The notes under the pieces: model-generated | What the model was told of the DNA's origin: nothing | Database searches by the model: none | Seen by the model: only the letters and a program-made list of their open reading frames with translations | Made by a program: the position numbers and the translations under genes | Assembly: GCF_021601625.1 (NCBI RefSeq) | Contig: NZ_BQHR01000009.1 | Coordinates: forward strand, 124,001-188,000 | DNA: 64,000 nucleotides | Origin: Pseudomonas paraglycinae | GTDB lineage: Bacteria; Pseudomonadota; Gammaproteobacteria; Pseudomonadales; Pseudomonadaceae | Direction: 5' to 3' | Shown here: positions 1-9,575 of the stretch, piece after piece | Layout of the letters: the number at the start of each line of letters is the position of its first letter | How positions within the stretch are numbered: position 1 is the first letter of the stretch

Positions 1-2139
<2,139 letters not shown>

Positions 2140-2245
2140 AGGCTTCTAATCTGCGGAAGTTTGTGAAGCATCATACGTGCCAGCTCCCGGATCGCCAAAC
2201 GCGAGGATGTCTCTGAATCCTACAAAGTAGCCGTAAAACCCCCGT

Positions 2246-3184
2246 TTAGCCTTCGGTCTCGTGCTCCAATTCTTCCGTGACCGTTTGTGTCTCTTTGCCT
2301 TTGGTCTTCAATTCACTGACGATCACTGCCGCCACGATCAGCCACGCACCCACCAATGCGATGGCCGGAAGGCGCTCACCCGCAATACGACCGACGATCC
2401 CGGCCCACACCGGTTCACCGGCGTAGATCAAGGTCGCTCGGGTCGGCGAAACACTTTTCTGCGCCCAGTTCATCGCCACCTGAATCGCCGCACTCATCGC
2501 GCCCAGGCCCAGAGCCGTACTCAGCAACAGCCACGAGAAGTCCGGAATCGCCTCGCCGGTCGGTACCACCATCAAAAACGACAGCACCGAAGTCGTCGCC
2601 AGTTGCACAACGGTTACGCGACGCACATCGACCTGCCCGGCATAGTTGCTGATCAGGATGATTTCGGCTGCTATCGCGATGGCGCTGATCAGCGTGGCGA
2701 TTTCACCGGGGCTGAAATTCAGCGAAGCACCGGACGGCCCGGAAAGCAGCATCAGCCCGGTAAACGCCAGCATGATGCCAATGCTCGGCATCAAACCCGG
2801 GCGCCGGCCGAGAACCAGCCATTGCAGCAGAGGCACGAACGGCACGTACAGCGCGGTGATGAACGCCGACTGGCTGCTTGGAATGCTCTGCAAACCGACA
2901 GTCTGCAAACCGTAACCGAGCAGGATCGCCACGCCGATAAAGGCACCGGCCTTGAGTTCGAACAGGGTCAGCTCACGCAGGTGCTTCCAGGAGAACAGCG
3001 CAACGATGCCCGCGGCGGCAGCAAAGCGCAGGCCGACGAAAAACATCGGACCGCTGACGGTCATCGCGTGCTGCACCAACAGAAAGGTGCCGCCCCAAAG
3101 CATGGTGATCAGCACCAGCACGCACTCGGCTTTGCTGAATCGGGAAAACCGCAGGGAAGATTGGGAGGGATTGGCTGACGTCAT
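2246..3184 (-). CDS. EamA/DMT-family transporter
   Basis: Inner-membrane permease of the drug/metabolite transporter superfamily, 312 residues, with two tandem five-helix EamA repeats. The first contains MLWGGTFLLVQHAMTVSGP and PSSQSAFITALYVPFVP; the second ends in YAGEPVWAGIVGRIAGERLP. The end of repeat 1 (LYVPFVPLLQWLVLGRRP) and the YAGEPVWA segment are typical of exporters for amino acids or other metabolites, but the substrate cannot be read from the sequence. The start at 3184 (MTSANPSQ) is preferred over a longer frame because the extra 31 residues are low quality and run into the divergent promoter. The adjacent divergent XRE-cupin regulator probably controls this gene. Confidence 0.85.
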   Translation of the reverse strand: MTSANPSQSSLRFSRFSKAECVLVLITMLWGGTFLLVQHAMTVSGPMFFVGLRFAAAAGIVALFSWKHLRELTLFELKAGAFIGVAILLGYGLQTVGLQSIPSSQSAFITALYVPFVPLLQWLVLGRRPGLMPSIGIMLAFTGLMLLSGPSGASLNFSPGEIATLISAIAIAAEIILISNYAGQVDVRRVTVVQLATTSVLSFLMVVPTGEAIPDFSWLLLSTALGLGAMSAAIQVAMNWAQKSVSPTRATLIYAGEPVWAGIVGRIAGERLPAIALVGAWLIVAAVIVSELKTKGKETQTVTEELEHETEG

Positions 3185-3217
3185 GACCTTGCGCACTTTT
3201 AAGGAGGAGACGCACAA

Positions 3218-3242
3218 TGCGCCAAATGTTGCGCAGTATACT
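3218..3242. promoter_or_regulatory. Dyad sequences in the divergent EamA/XRE promoter region
   Basis: Between the two divergent genes lie TGCGC (3218-3222) and its inverse GCGCA (3231-3235), 8 nt apart, followed directly by the 8-bp palindrome AGTATACT (3235-3242). Their place between a transporter and an HTH regulator suggests an operator. That role is inferred; no consensus for this regulator is known to me. Confidence 0.35.
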
Positions 3243-3269
3243 GCCCAACTCCAGCCAGTGAGCAATATA

Positions 3270-3833
3270 GTGCACAAAGATTCCGTTCAGCGGGCTTCGG
3301 TCCTGCAACACGTCAGCCAGAACGTCCGGCGCCTGCGCCACGCCGCCGACATGAGCCAGACGGCCCTCGCGGAAAAGTCCGGGGTCAGCCGGCGGATGCT
3401 GGTGGCCATCGAGGCCGGCGAGAAGAATGTCAGCCTGACCACCCTCGACCGCGTCGCCGAAGCCCTCGAAGTGGCCTTCAGTGATCTGATCCAGGCCCCG
3501 GACAATCGCGATCCCGGCCGGATCAACGAACTGGCCTGGGCCGGCAGCATCCCCGGCAGCAAAGCCGTTTTGCTATCCAAGGCCAATGCCACCCGCGCGG
3601 TGGAGCAGTGGGAATGGTGCCTGCAACCGGGTGAGGTCTATCCCTCGCAACCGGACGCCGAAGGCTGGAGCGAGCAGATTTTCGTGTTCGAAGGCTGCCT
3701 GACGCTGATGCTCGGCGATCAACCCCAGCGCATCGCCGCCGGGGAGTTTTTCATGTTCGCCAGCAACCAGCCGCACACCTATCGCAATGACGGGGAAGTG
3801 GCGGCGCGCTTCGTGCGCAATGTGGTGATCTGA
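3270..3833 (+). CDS. XRE-family transcriptional regulator with cupin domain
   Basis: DNA-binding regulator of about 187 residues. Residues 10-65 form a Cro/C1-type helix-turn-helix (VSQNVRRLRHAADMSQ, ALAEKSGVSRRMLVAIEAG). Residues 110-187 form a single cupin barrel (PGEVYPSQPDAEGWSEQIF, FEGCLTLMLG, ANQPHTYRND), a fold that often binds a small effector. The GTG at 3270 (M/VHKDSVQRAS) is chosen because a GTGAG lies about 7 nt upstream; a GTG at 3258 is also possible. It is divergent from the EamA exporter, an arrangement typical of a local regulator and the exporter it controls. Confidence 0.82.
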   Translation: MHKDSVQRASVLQHVSQNVRRLRHAADMSQTALAEKSGVSRRMLVAIEAGEKNVSLTTLDRVAEALEVAFSDLIQAPDNRDPGRINELAWAGSIPGSKAVLLSKANATRAVEQWEWCLQPGEVYPSQPDAEGWSEQIFVFEGCLTLMLGDQPQRIAAGEFFMFASNQPHTYRNDGEVAARFVRNVVI

Positions 3834-3993
3834 CTGTTGCAGGGCCGACAGCGGATAAACAGTTTGCTCCATCCTGCGTGCAGACTGCTTTAGGTTGTTA
3901 TCTCAATCTATTGATAAATAAAGAAAATGTATTCAGGCATGACTCCTGCTATGGGTTCTGGATCCTCATCCGGAAACCACGGAGTCGCCTCAC

Positions 3994-4050
3994 ATGATCG
4001 CTTCAAATCAAACCGCTAAACGCCTCCTGAACATCGGGAGTAACGTCTGA
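3994..4050 (+). CDS. Short upstream ORF coupled to the monooxygenase gene
   Basis: An 18-codon frame, MIASNQTAKRLLNIGSNV, starts at 3994 with a GGAG 9 nt upstream. It ends in TGA at 4048-4050, whose last A is the first base of the monooxygenase ATG (TGATG). The spacing and overlap suggest a translated leader that couples initiation of the next gene. There is no run of one amino acid and no obvious terminator/antiterminator pair, so classical amino-acid attenuation is not supported. It could also be a chance frame. Confidence 0.4.
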   Translation: MIASNQTAKRLLNIGSNV

Positions 4051-5453
4051 TGCCCCGCGAAATCCGTCTCAACGCCTTCGACATGAACTGCGTCGGTCAT
4101 CAGTCGCCGGGCCTGTGGGCTCACCCTCGGGATCGCTCCTGGCAGTACAAGGATCTGGAGTACTGGACCGATCTGGCGAAAATCCTCGAGCGCGGCAAGT
4201 TCGACGGTTTGTTTATCGCCGATGTGCTGGGCATCTACGACGTGTACAACGGCAATGGCGAAGCGGCGATCCGGCAGGCGGCGCAGGTGCCGGTCAACGA
4301 TCCGTTGCAATTAATTCCGCCGATGGCGCTGGTCACCGAGCACCTGGGTTTCGGTCTGACCGCTTCGTTGTCCTTCGAGCATCCGTATCCATTCGCACGG
4401 CGCCTGTCGACCCTCGATCACCTGACCAAGGGCCGTGCCGGCTGGAACATCGTCACCTCTTATCTGGAGAGCGGCGCGAAGAACATCGGCCAGCAAGCCC
4501 AGACTGAACACGATGCGCGCTACGACTTCGCCGAGGAATACCTGGAGGTCTGCTACAAACTCTGGGAAGGCAGTTGGGAAGAGGGCGCGATTCTGCGCGA
4601 TCGCGAACGGCGGATCTTCAGTGACCCGAGCAAGATTCACGAGATCCGCCACCACGGGAAACACTTTCAGGTGCCGGGCATTCACCTTTGCGAACCGTCG
4701 CCGCAGCGCACGCCGGTTCTCTATCAGGCGGGTGCTTCCAGCCGGGGCAAGCAGTTTGCCGCCGAGCATGCCGAATGCGTTTTTGTCGCTGCCCCGTCGA
4801 AAGTGCTGCTGAAGAAAACCGTGGCCGACATCCGCCGCCGCGCCGCCGAGGCCGGGCGTGATCCGTCGAAGATCCTGATTTTCAACCTGCAAACCGTGAT
4901 CCTCGGCGAAACCGACGCCAAGGCCAAAGCCAAATTCGAAGAATACAAATCCTGGGTCAGCTACGAAGGCGCGATGGCGCTGATTTCCGGCTGGACCGGC
5001 ATCGACTTCAGCCGCTTCAAACCGGACGAACCGCTCAAGCATGTGCACACCAACGCGATTCAATCGGCGGTCGAGGCGTTTTCCACGGCGGATCCGAACA
5101 AGGTCTGGACCCCCAACGAACTGGCTGACTGGGTCGGCATCGGCGGCTTCGGCCCGTTGTTCGTCGGCAGCCCGGAAACGGTGGCGGACCTGTTGCAGGA
5201 ATGGGTCGACGAAACCGACGTCGACGGCTTCAACCTGGCCTACGCGCTGACCCACGAAACCTTCATCGACGCCGTGGAACTGCTGGTGCCGGAGTTGCAG
5301 AAGCGCGGGGTCTACAAGACCGAGTACGCGCCGGGGACCTTGCGCGAGAAGCTGTTTGGCGAAGGGCCGAGACTGCCGGAGGTTCATCCGGGCAGCGTCT
5401 ATCGAAACCTCGGCGAGCTGCATCGGCAGGAGAAAAAAGTCGCGTCCGTCTAG
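4050..5453 (+). CDS. LLM-class flavin-dependent monooxygenase (NtaA/SnaA/DszA family)
   Basis: FMNH2-dependent monooxygenase of 467 residues, about the usual family length of 440-480. Family landmarks: the N-terminal strand LNAFDMNCVGHQSPGLW, the segment FDGLFIADVLGIYD, SLSFEHPYPFARRLSTLDHL, TKGRAGWNIVTS, and the phosphate-binding segment TPVLYQAGASSRGKQFAAEHA. These enzymes need a separate flavin reductase and commonly act on organosulfur, chelator or related compounds; the substrate here is unknown. It starts at the ATG overlapping the short upstream frame, with GGGAG about 10 nt before it. The FAD-binding protein gene follows 59 bp later on the same strand, possibly in the same transcript. 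Confidence 0.87.
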   Translation: MPREIRLNAFDMNCVGHQSPGLWAHPRDRSWQYKDLEYWTDLAKILERGKFDGLFIADVLGIYDVYNGNGEAAIRQAAQVPVNDPLQLIPPMALVTEHLGFGLTASLSFEHPYPFARRLSTLDHLTKGRAGWNIVTSYLESGAKNIGQQAQTEHDARYDFAEEYLEVCYKLWEGSWEEGAILRDRERRIFSDPSKIHEIRHHGKHFQVPGIHLCEPSPQRTPVLYQAGASSRGKQFAAEHAECVFVAAPSKVLLKKTVADIRRRAAEAGRDPSKILIFNLQTVILGETDAKAKAKFEEYKSWVSYEGAMALISGWTGIDFSRFKPDEPLKHVHTNAIQSAVEAFSTADPNKVWTPNELADWVGIGGFGPLFVGSPETVADLLQEWVDETDVDGFNLAYALTHETFIDAVELLVPELQKRGVYKTEYAPGTLREKLFGEGPRLPEVHPGSVYRNLGELHRQEKKVASV

Positions 5454-5512
5454 ACGCCTTCGCAGCGTCTGAATGACACTGCCTTGAGCAAACCCTCTGC
5501 AGCGAGAACGGC

Positions 5513-6928
5513 ATGACTCAAACCGATACGACCGCACTGCGTCACGCCGACATCCTGATTGTCGGCGGCGGCCTCAGCGGCACGATGCTGGCGGTGCAAT
5601 TGCTGCGTTTGCCGGGGCGCAGAAAGATTCTGGTGATCGAGCCCCGGGCCGAGCTGGGCCGGGGCGAAGCGTACAGTGCGGTGGAACTGGGCCACACGCT
5701 TAACGGCAACGCGGCGCGGATGAGCGTCGATCCGGACAATACCGATGACCTGACCCAGTGGCTGACCGCTCACATCGCCGGTGGCGGCTGGCCGGAGTCG
5801 GATCAGCAACATGTGCCGGTCAGCGAACTGTTTCCACCTCGGGGGCTGTTTGGCGTGTATGTGCAACAGCGTCTCGCCGAAGCGCAGCAGGTTGGCGCGC
5901 AACACGGTTCTACGGTCGAGCATGTGCGCGCCGAAGTGGTCGATGTTCAGGCCTCCAGTGATTCCGTGCAGCTCACCTTGAGTAACGGTCAGCAATTGCT
6001 CGGGGCTTTTGCCGTGTTGGCGACCGGGATGTTCCCGGCTGCCCGCACCCCGCAAAAAGAATCCAGTGGTCTCAACGCGGCGGCACTCGATCCGTGGGAT
6101 GTCGCGGCAATGCGCCAGCTCGATCCGCAATCGACGGTGCTGATCATCGGTTCCGGCCTGACCATGGTCGATGCCGTGGTGTCGCTGGAGCAGGCCGGGC
6201 ATCGCGGGCCGATCGAGGTGTTTTCCCGGCACGGGTTGTTGCCCCATGTGCGTCGGCAACCGCCCGCGTGGGTGGACTTCCTCGCCGAGGATCACAGCAT
6301 TCGCACACCACGCCAGTTACTGCGCGAATTGCGCCGGCATTGCCGCGACGCCATCGCACAGGGCATCGACTGGCAGGCGCCGCTCGACACCGTGCGTGCG
6401 CACATCGGCCGGTTATGGAGTCAGGCCAGCGATGTGCAGCGCCGGCAATTCGTGCGGCATGTGCGGCCGTGGTGGGAAAGTCATCACCATCGTTCGCCGC
6501 CGCTGAGTGCGGAACTGGTCGAGCGTCTGCACCGGGAAGGGCGATTGCGCATTCATGCGGCGTCTTACAAGGGTCTTGAGCCTGCATCGGGCGACGGCGT
6601 GAGTATCCTCATTCGCCCTCGCGGCGAGGCCGAAACCCGCGTGCTGCAGGGCGCGGCGTTGATCAATTCCAGCGGCATCGAATACGACTGGCGCCGGGTC
6701 GCGCGACCTTTGCCGCAGCAGTTGCTGGCGCGCGGTCTGGTTCGTCCAGGGCCGCTGGCACTGGGGATCGCGGCAGAGGTGGACGGTGCGGTGCTGGATG
6801 TCGAGGGCCGGGTCTCGAACCGCCTGTTTGCCATGGGCCCGCCGTTGCGTGGCATGTGGTGGGAAAGCACCGCCGTCACCGATGTGGCGTTGCAGGCCAA
6901 GGCACTGGCCGCGCGACTGGTTCGCTGA
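5513..6928 (+). CDS. FAD/NAD(P)-binding protein (NAD_binding_9 type)
   Basis: Predicted soluble flavoprotein, 471 residues. The dinucleotide-binding loop ILIVGGGLSGTMLAVQLL is at residues 14-31, followed by VIEPRAELGRGEAYS and the conserved HTLNGNAARMSVDP. A second Rossmann element, STVLIIGSGLTMVDAVVSLE, is near residue 205, and a C-terminal INSSGIEYDW/NRLFAMGPPLRGMWWES segment completes the fold. It follows the flavin monooxygenase gene and could supply electrons or take part in the same pathway, but that is inference from position. The family has no agreed biochemical role. A strong terminator follows. Confidence 0.78.
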   Translation: MTQTDTTALRHADILIVGGGLSGTMLAVQLLRLPGRRKILVIEPRAELGRGEAYSAVELGHTLNGNAARMSVDPDNTDDLTQWLTAHIAGGGWPESDQQHVPVSELFPPRGLFGVYVQQRLAEAQQVGAQHGSTVEHVRAEVVDVQASSDSVQLTLSNGQQLLGAFAVLATGMFPAARTPQKESSGLNAAALDPWDVAAMRQLDPQSTVLIIGSGLTMVDAVVSLEQAGHRGPIEVFSRHGLLPHVRRQPPAWVDFLAEDHSIRTPRQLLRELRRHCRDAIAQGIDWQAPLDTVRAHIGRLWSQASDVQRRQFVRHVRPWWESHHHRSPPLSAELVERLHREGRLRIHAASYKGLEPASGDGVSILIRPRGEAETRVLQGAALINSSGIEYDWRRVARPLPQQLLARGLVRPGPLALGIAAEVDGAVLDVEGRVSNRLFAMGPPLRGMWWESTAVTDVALQAKALAARLVR

Positions 6929-6941
6929 TGCCCAAATGCAA

Positions 6942-6965
6942 GAAACCCCGCTTCGGCGGGGTTTC
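6942..6965 (+). terminator. Rho-independent terminator hairpin
   Basis: Perfect 10-bp stem GAAACCCCGC / GCGGGGTTTC closed by a TTCG tetraloop, 13 nt after the FAD-protein stop codon. The stable UUCG-type loop and T-rich right arm fit an intrinsic terminator; it may also serve the convergent gene at 6993-7244. Confidence 0.85.
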
Positions 6966-6992
6966 CTGTTTCTGGCAGCTCAAACCGATCAC

Positions 6993-7244
6993 TCAGTAGC
7001 GCTGATATTTGGAACCGAATTCCGGGCGGTTTTCTGCGACGTACAGTTTGGTCTGTTCGGCGTTCTGTTGCAGGTTGAGGCTGCCTTTGTGTTCGGCATC
7101 GATGCTGACGGTGTCGACGTTCAGGGTGCCGGACTGGCCAATGGTCGCCGCTGCGACAACCGGGGTGCTGGCGTGTGGGGCAGCGATGGCGGAGGTGGCG
7201 CCGATCAGGGAAACGATGAAGCCGAGTGCGATGATGTCTTTCAT
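6993..7244 (-). CDS. Small exported protein with the VAENRPEFGSKYQRY C-terminus
   Basis: 83 residues. The N-terminus MKDIIALGFIVSLIGATSAIA is a clear Sec signal peptide with cleavage near AIA-AP. The mature part of about 60 residues is polar. The last 15 residues, VAENRPEFGSKYQRY, are identical to the C-terminus of the repeat protein at 8248-8625, although 9 of the 15 codons differ at synonymous positions. A GGAG ribosome-binding site lies 8 nt before the ATG. No function is known. It shares its strand with the solute-binding protein, repeat protein and response regulator genes upstream. Confidence 0.72.
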   Translation of the reverse strand: MKDIIALGFIVSLIGATSAIAAPHASTPVVAAATIGQSGTLNVDTVSIDAEHKGSLNLQQNAEQTKLYVAENRPEFGSKYQRY

Positions 7245-7352
7245 GATGTTGCTCCAGAGAGTGGGGAGAAGATGGGGCCCACTGTAGTGCTGGAGGGTTT
7301 TGATGTGAAAACACCCTTGCGCATAGTTGTTATCGAAGGTGTTGATGCGCGA

Positions 7353-8087
7353 TCAGCGCGGTAGGGTATTGCTCAGCCAGCGCTGGCGCAGCTTCTCCAG
7401 ACGGCCGTCGGCCCGCAATGTATCCAGCGCCTGCTGCCAGCGTGCGACCTGTTTCGGATCGGTCTGCGGCGAAAACGCAATGTAGGTGTTCTGCTTCATC
7501 AACGGGATCTGGTACTGCAAGCGTCCCGGTTCCATGCCTTGTTCGCGGGCGAGGGCGGCTTTGGACCAGGTATCGGAGACCACGAAATCGGTACGCCCCA
7601 GGCTGAACAGTCGCATCATCTGCTCCGGGGTTTCCACGCCGTAGAGGTTGTTCAGGTCTTGCCCTTGCAGATAGCTGTAGACCAGCCATTTGCGCGGTAC
7701 GGTGATCCGGCCCAGGTGATCGGCTTCACGCAGGCTGTGCACGGGAGGCTGGAGATTGTCGCGGGCGTATAGCGCGGTTTCGACTTCGATCAGCGGCCCG
7801 ACCCATTGATAGCGATCGTCGCGCGCATCGGTACGCAGCACGGTGAATACGCCGGTGTCGGGCGTGTCGCTGGCCATGCGCAGGGCGCGCAGCAGCGGGA
7901 CTTGTTGCAGATGGATGCGGTCGCCGGTCTGGGTCGCCAGAGCCTGCACCACGTCCACACCGAATCCTGCGAGCTGATTGCCTTGCATGAAATGCAGGGG
8001 CGGGTGGTTGTCGGTGAGCAGTTGCAGATCCGCCGCGGTGGCCGTCAGGGCCAGCATGGACAGCAGACAGGCGGCAAATCGTTTCAT
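7353..8087 (-). CDS. Periplasmic solute-binding protein (SBP_bac_3 family)
   Basis: 244 residues with signal peptide MKRFAACLLSMLALTATAA. The mature part has family 3 (polar amino-acid type) features: LLTDNHPPLHFMQGNQLAGFGVDVVQALATQ, a middle lobe containing DARDDRYQWVGPLIEVETALYAR, and the late strand GRTDFVVSDTWSKA. No ABC permease or ATPase is adjacent. Together with the lone response regulator upstream, this suggests a sensing role or a transporter encoded elsewhere; both are inference. Pseudomonas genomes carry many such orphan proteins. Confidence 0.8.
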   Translation of the reverse strand: MKRFAACLLSMLALTATAADLQLLTDNHPPLHFMQGNQLAGFGVDVVQALATQTGDRIHLQQVPLLRALRMASDTPDTGVFTVLRTDARDDRYQWVGPLIEVETALYARDNLQPPVHSLREADHLGRITVPRKWLVYSYLQGQDLNNLYGVETPEQMMRLFSLGRTDFVVSDTWSKAALAREQGMEPGRLQYQIPLMKQNTYIAFSPQTDPKQVARWQQALDTLRADGRLEKLRQRWLSNTLPR

Positions 8088-8200
8088 GGATCGTCCCTGA
8101 ACAAATCAATCGCGCAGCTTAGTACGAGCCATGGCGGCTGTCGTGGGGAAACAGCGGGCTTTTGTGTCAGAGAACAAGGCTTATCGGTAGTGAACGCTGC

Positions 8201-8217
8201 GGGGGCAGAGCGCCCCC
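8201..8217 (-). terminator. Hairpin downstream of the repeat-protein gene
   Basis: GGGGGC (8201-8206) and GCCCCC (8212-8217) form a G/C-only 6-bp stem with a 5-nt loop, 31 nt after the stop codon at 8248. There is no clear T run, so it may stabilise the mRNA 3' end rather than terminate transcription. Confidence 0.45.
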
Positions 8218-8247
8218 GGCAGGAATCGACAACGGCGGTACAAACGA

Positions 8248-8625
8248 TCAGTAACGCTGGTACTTGGAGCCGAACTCGGGACGGTTCTCGGCGACCAGTA
8301 CGCTGCGGGCCGAACGTTCGCGCAGTTCCTGTAAGCGATCGGCACCCCCTTCGGCGACACGTTCGCGCAGCTCTTGCAAGCGGTCCGCACCGCCCTCGGC
8401 GACGCGCTCACGCAGTTCCTGCAAACGATCCGCGCCGCCTTCAGCCACGCGTTCGCGCAGTTCCTGCAAGCGATCCGCGCCACCTTCGGCTACGCGATCC
8501 TTCTGCAGGTTTTCCGAGCCGTATTCGGCAACCAGCGGCTGGGAGCTGGCGGACGCCAGGTCGGCCAGGGCCAAACCGCTGAACAGGCTGATTGCGAGTA
8601 CCAGGGATTTCGAGGACTTGAACAT
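8248..8625 (-). CDS. Exported VAEGGADR-repeat protein
   Basis: 125 residues. A signal peptide (about residues 1-26, FKSSKSLVLAISLFSGLALA) is followed by a degenerate unit beginning VAEYGSENL. Four exact copies of VAEGGADRLQELRER occupy residues 45-104, and the protein ends in VAENRPEFGSKYQRY (residues 111-125), the tail also found in the protein at 6993-7244. Every unit begins VAE. The ATG at 8625 is chosen over an upstream ATG because AAGGAG lies just before it and the signal peptide begins there. The repeat is predicted to be helical and strongly charged. VAEGGADR-containing small exported proteins are, from memory, common in Pseudomonas and of unknown function. Confidence 0.75.
   Translation of the reverse strand: MFKSSKSLVLAISLFSGLALADLASASSQPLVAEYGSENLQKDRVAEGGADRLQELRERVAEGGADRLQELRERVAEGGADRLQELRERVAEGGADRLQELRERSARSVLVAENRPEFGSKYQRY
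8314..8493 (-). repeat. Four 45-bp in-frame tandem repeats
   Basis: Four contiguous 45-bp units each encode the same 15 residues. The DNA copies differ at several third-codon positions (for example CTC/CTT and GCA/GCC variants), so the protein repeat is conserved while the DNA has drifted. There are no spacers, so this is not a CRISPR array. Confidence 0.95.
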
Positions 8626-8653
8626 GGTGCTTCTCCTTGCGTTTGAGATGAGT

Positions 8654-8770
8654 GAACCAGTGCTTTCTGGTGGGTTCATTCAAACGCGAGGGTGTATCGC
8701 TGATATGTGGTGTTGCGGCCCGAAAACGCGGATTACGTATCTGCGCGGCGAATTTATACAGAGCGATACA
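8654..8770. promoter_or_regulatory. Dyad and candidate response-regulator sites upstream of the repeat-protein gene
   Basis: TGTATCGCTGATAT (plus strand, 8693-8706) and TGTATCGCTCTGTAT (minus strand, 8770-8756) share TGTATCGCT as an exact 9-bp inverted repeat about 60 bp apart. Each contains TGTAT followed about 10 nt later by a TAT-type half-site, the direct-repeat layout favoured by OmpR-family regulators. Closer to the gene, GAACCAG (8654-8660) and CTGGTGGGTTC (8667-8677) can form a hairpin in the leader. The minus-strand site overlaps a GTATAAAT that could be a -10 element. The link to the neighbouring regulator is inference. Confidence 0.42.
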
Positions 8771-8776
8771 AATCCG

Positions 8777-9514
8777 TCAGGATTCGGCGAGCATCTCCAC
8801 GGCGAAGGAGAAAACATAACCCTCGTTGCGCACGGTCTTGATGTAGGTCGGCTCGCGGGAGTCGTCCAGCAGACGCTGGCGCAGGCGGCTGACCAGCAAA
8901 TCGATGGAGCGGTCGAACAGGTCCGCGTCGCGACCCTGGGTCAAATTCAACAACTGATCGCGGCTGAGCACCCGTTGCGGATGATCGAGAAACACCCGGA
9001 GCAGGCGATATTCGGCGCCGCTTAGGGCGACCATGGTGTCGTCTTCATCGAGCAGGTGGCGGGCGGTGGTGTCCAGGCGCCAGCGGCCGAACGCGAGCAG
9101 GCGTCCGGTTTCGGTGATCAGCAGATTGGGCGGCAGCATTCGCGTGCGGCGCAGCACGGCGTTGATCCGCGCCAGCAATTCGCGGGCAGCGAAGGGTTTG
9201 GTGAGGTAATCGTCGGCACCCATTTCCAGGCCGAGGATGCGGTCGGTCTGGTCGTCGCGGGCGGTGAGCATCAGGATCGGGATCGCCTTGTGCTTGCCGG
9301 CGCGCAGTTCGCGGCACAGCACCAGCCCGTCATCGCCGGGGAGCATGATGTCGAGCACGATCAGGTCGACCGTGTTGGCTTCCAGAAAGCTGCGCATCTG
9401 CCGGCCATCGGCGACCACGGTGCTGCGCAGGCCGTTCTTGGTCAGGTAATTGCCGACCAGCTCGCGGATCTCGCGGTCATCGTCGACGATCAGGATGTGG
9501 TTGATGTGATCCAT
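8777..9514 (-). CDS. OmpR-family response regulator (orphan)
   Basis: 245 residues. Receiver domain at 1-120 with acidic pocket D11/D12/D13, phospho-acceptor D55 (LIVLDIMLP), T84 and K106. A C-terminal winged helix at about 145-240 contains GAEYRLLRVFLDHPQRVLSRDQLL and the recognition helix DRSIDLLVSRLRQRL, ending in TYIKTVRNEGYVF. All residues needed for phosphorylation are present. No histidine kinase gene is adjacent on either side, which is unusual for this family. The next gene on the same strand is the VAEGGADR-repeat gene, whose upstream region has candidate binding sites. Confidence 0.93.
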   Translation of the reverse strand: MDHINHILIVDDDREIRELVGNYLTKNGLRSTVVADGRQMRSFLEANTVDLIVLDIMLPGDDGLVLCRELRAGKHKAIPILMLTARDDQTDRILGLEMGADDYLTKPFAARELLARINAVLRRTRMLPPNLLITETGRLLAFGRWRLDTTARHLLDEDDTMVALSGAEYRLLRVFLDHPQRVLSRDQLLNLTQGRDADLFDRSIDLLVSRLRQRLLDDSREPTYIKTVRNEGYVFSFAVEMLAES

Positions 9515-9535
9515 GGTTCGCTCTTTTTATAAGGA

Positions 9536-9562
9536 GTGCCCGAAGCGTTGCGCTTCGGGCAC
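9536..9562 (-). terminator. Hairpin between ppnN and the response-regulator gene
   Basis: GTGCCCGAAGCG / CGCTTCGGGCAC form a perfect 12-bp stem with a 3-nt loop, 13 nt beyond the ppnN stop codon. There is no long T run in the minus direction, but the position suits a transcript end for ppnN. Confidence 0.6.
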
Positions 9563-9575
9563 TGGTCGCTTCTAG

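Noticed and set aside
4311-5537. A 408-codon open frame on the minus strand
   Set aside because: It is antisense to the flavin monooxygenase gene and has no recognisable domain.
8314-8493. Regular 45-bp repeats that could be a CRISPR array
   Set aside because: The units are contiguous with no spacers, stay in frame, and encode an exact peptide repeat in an exported protein.
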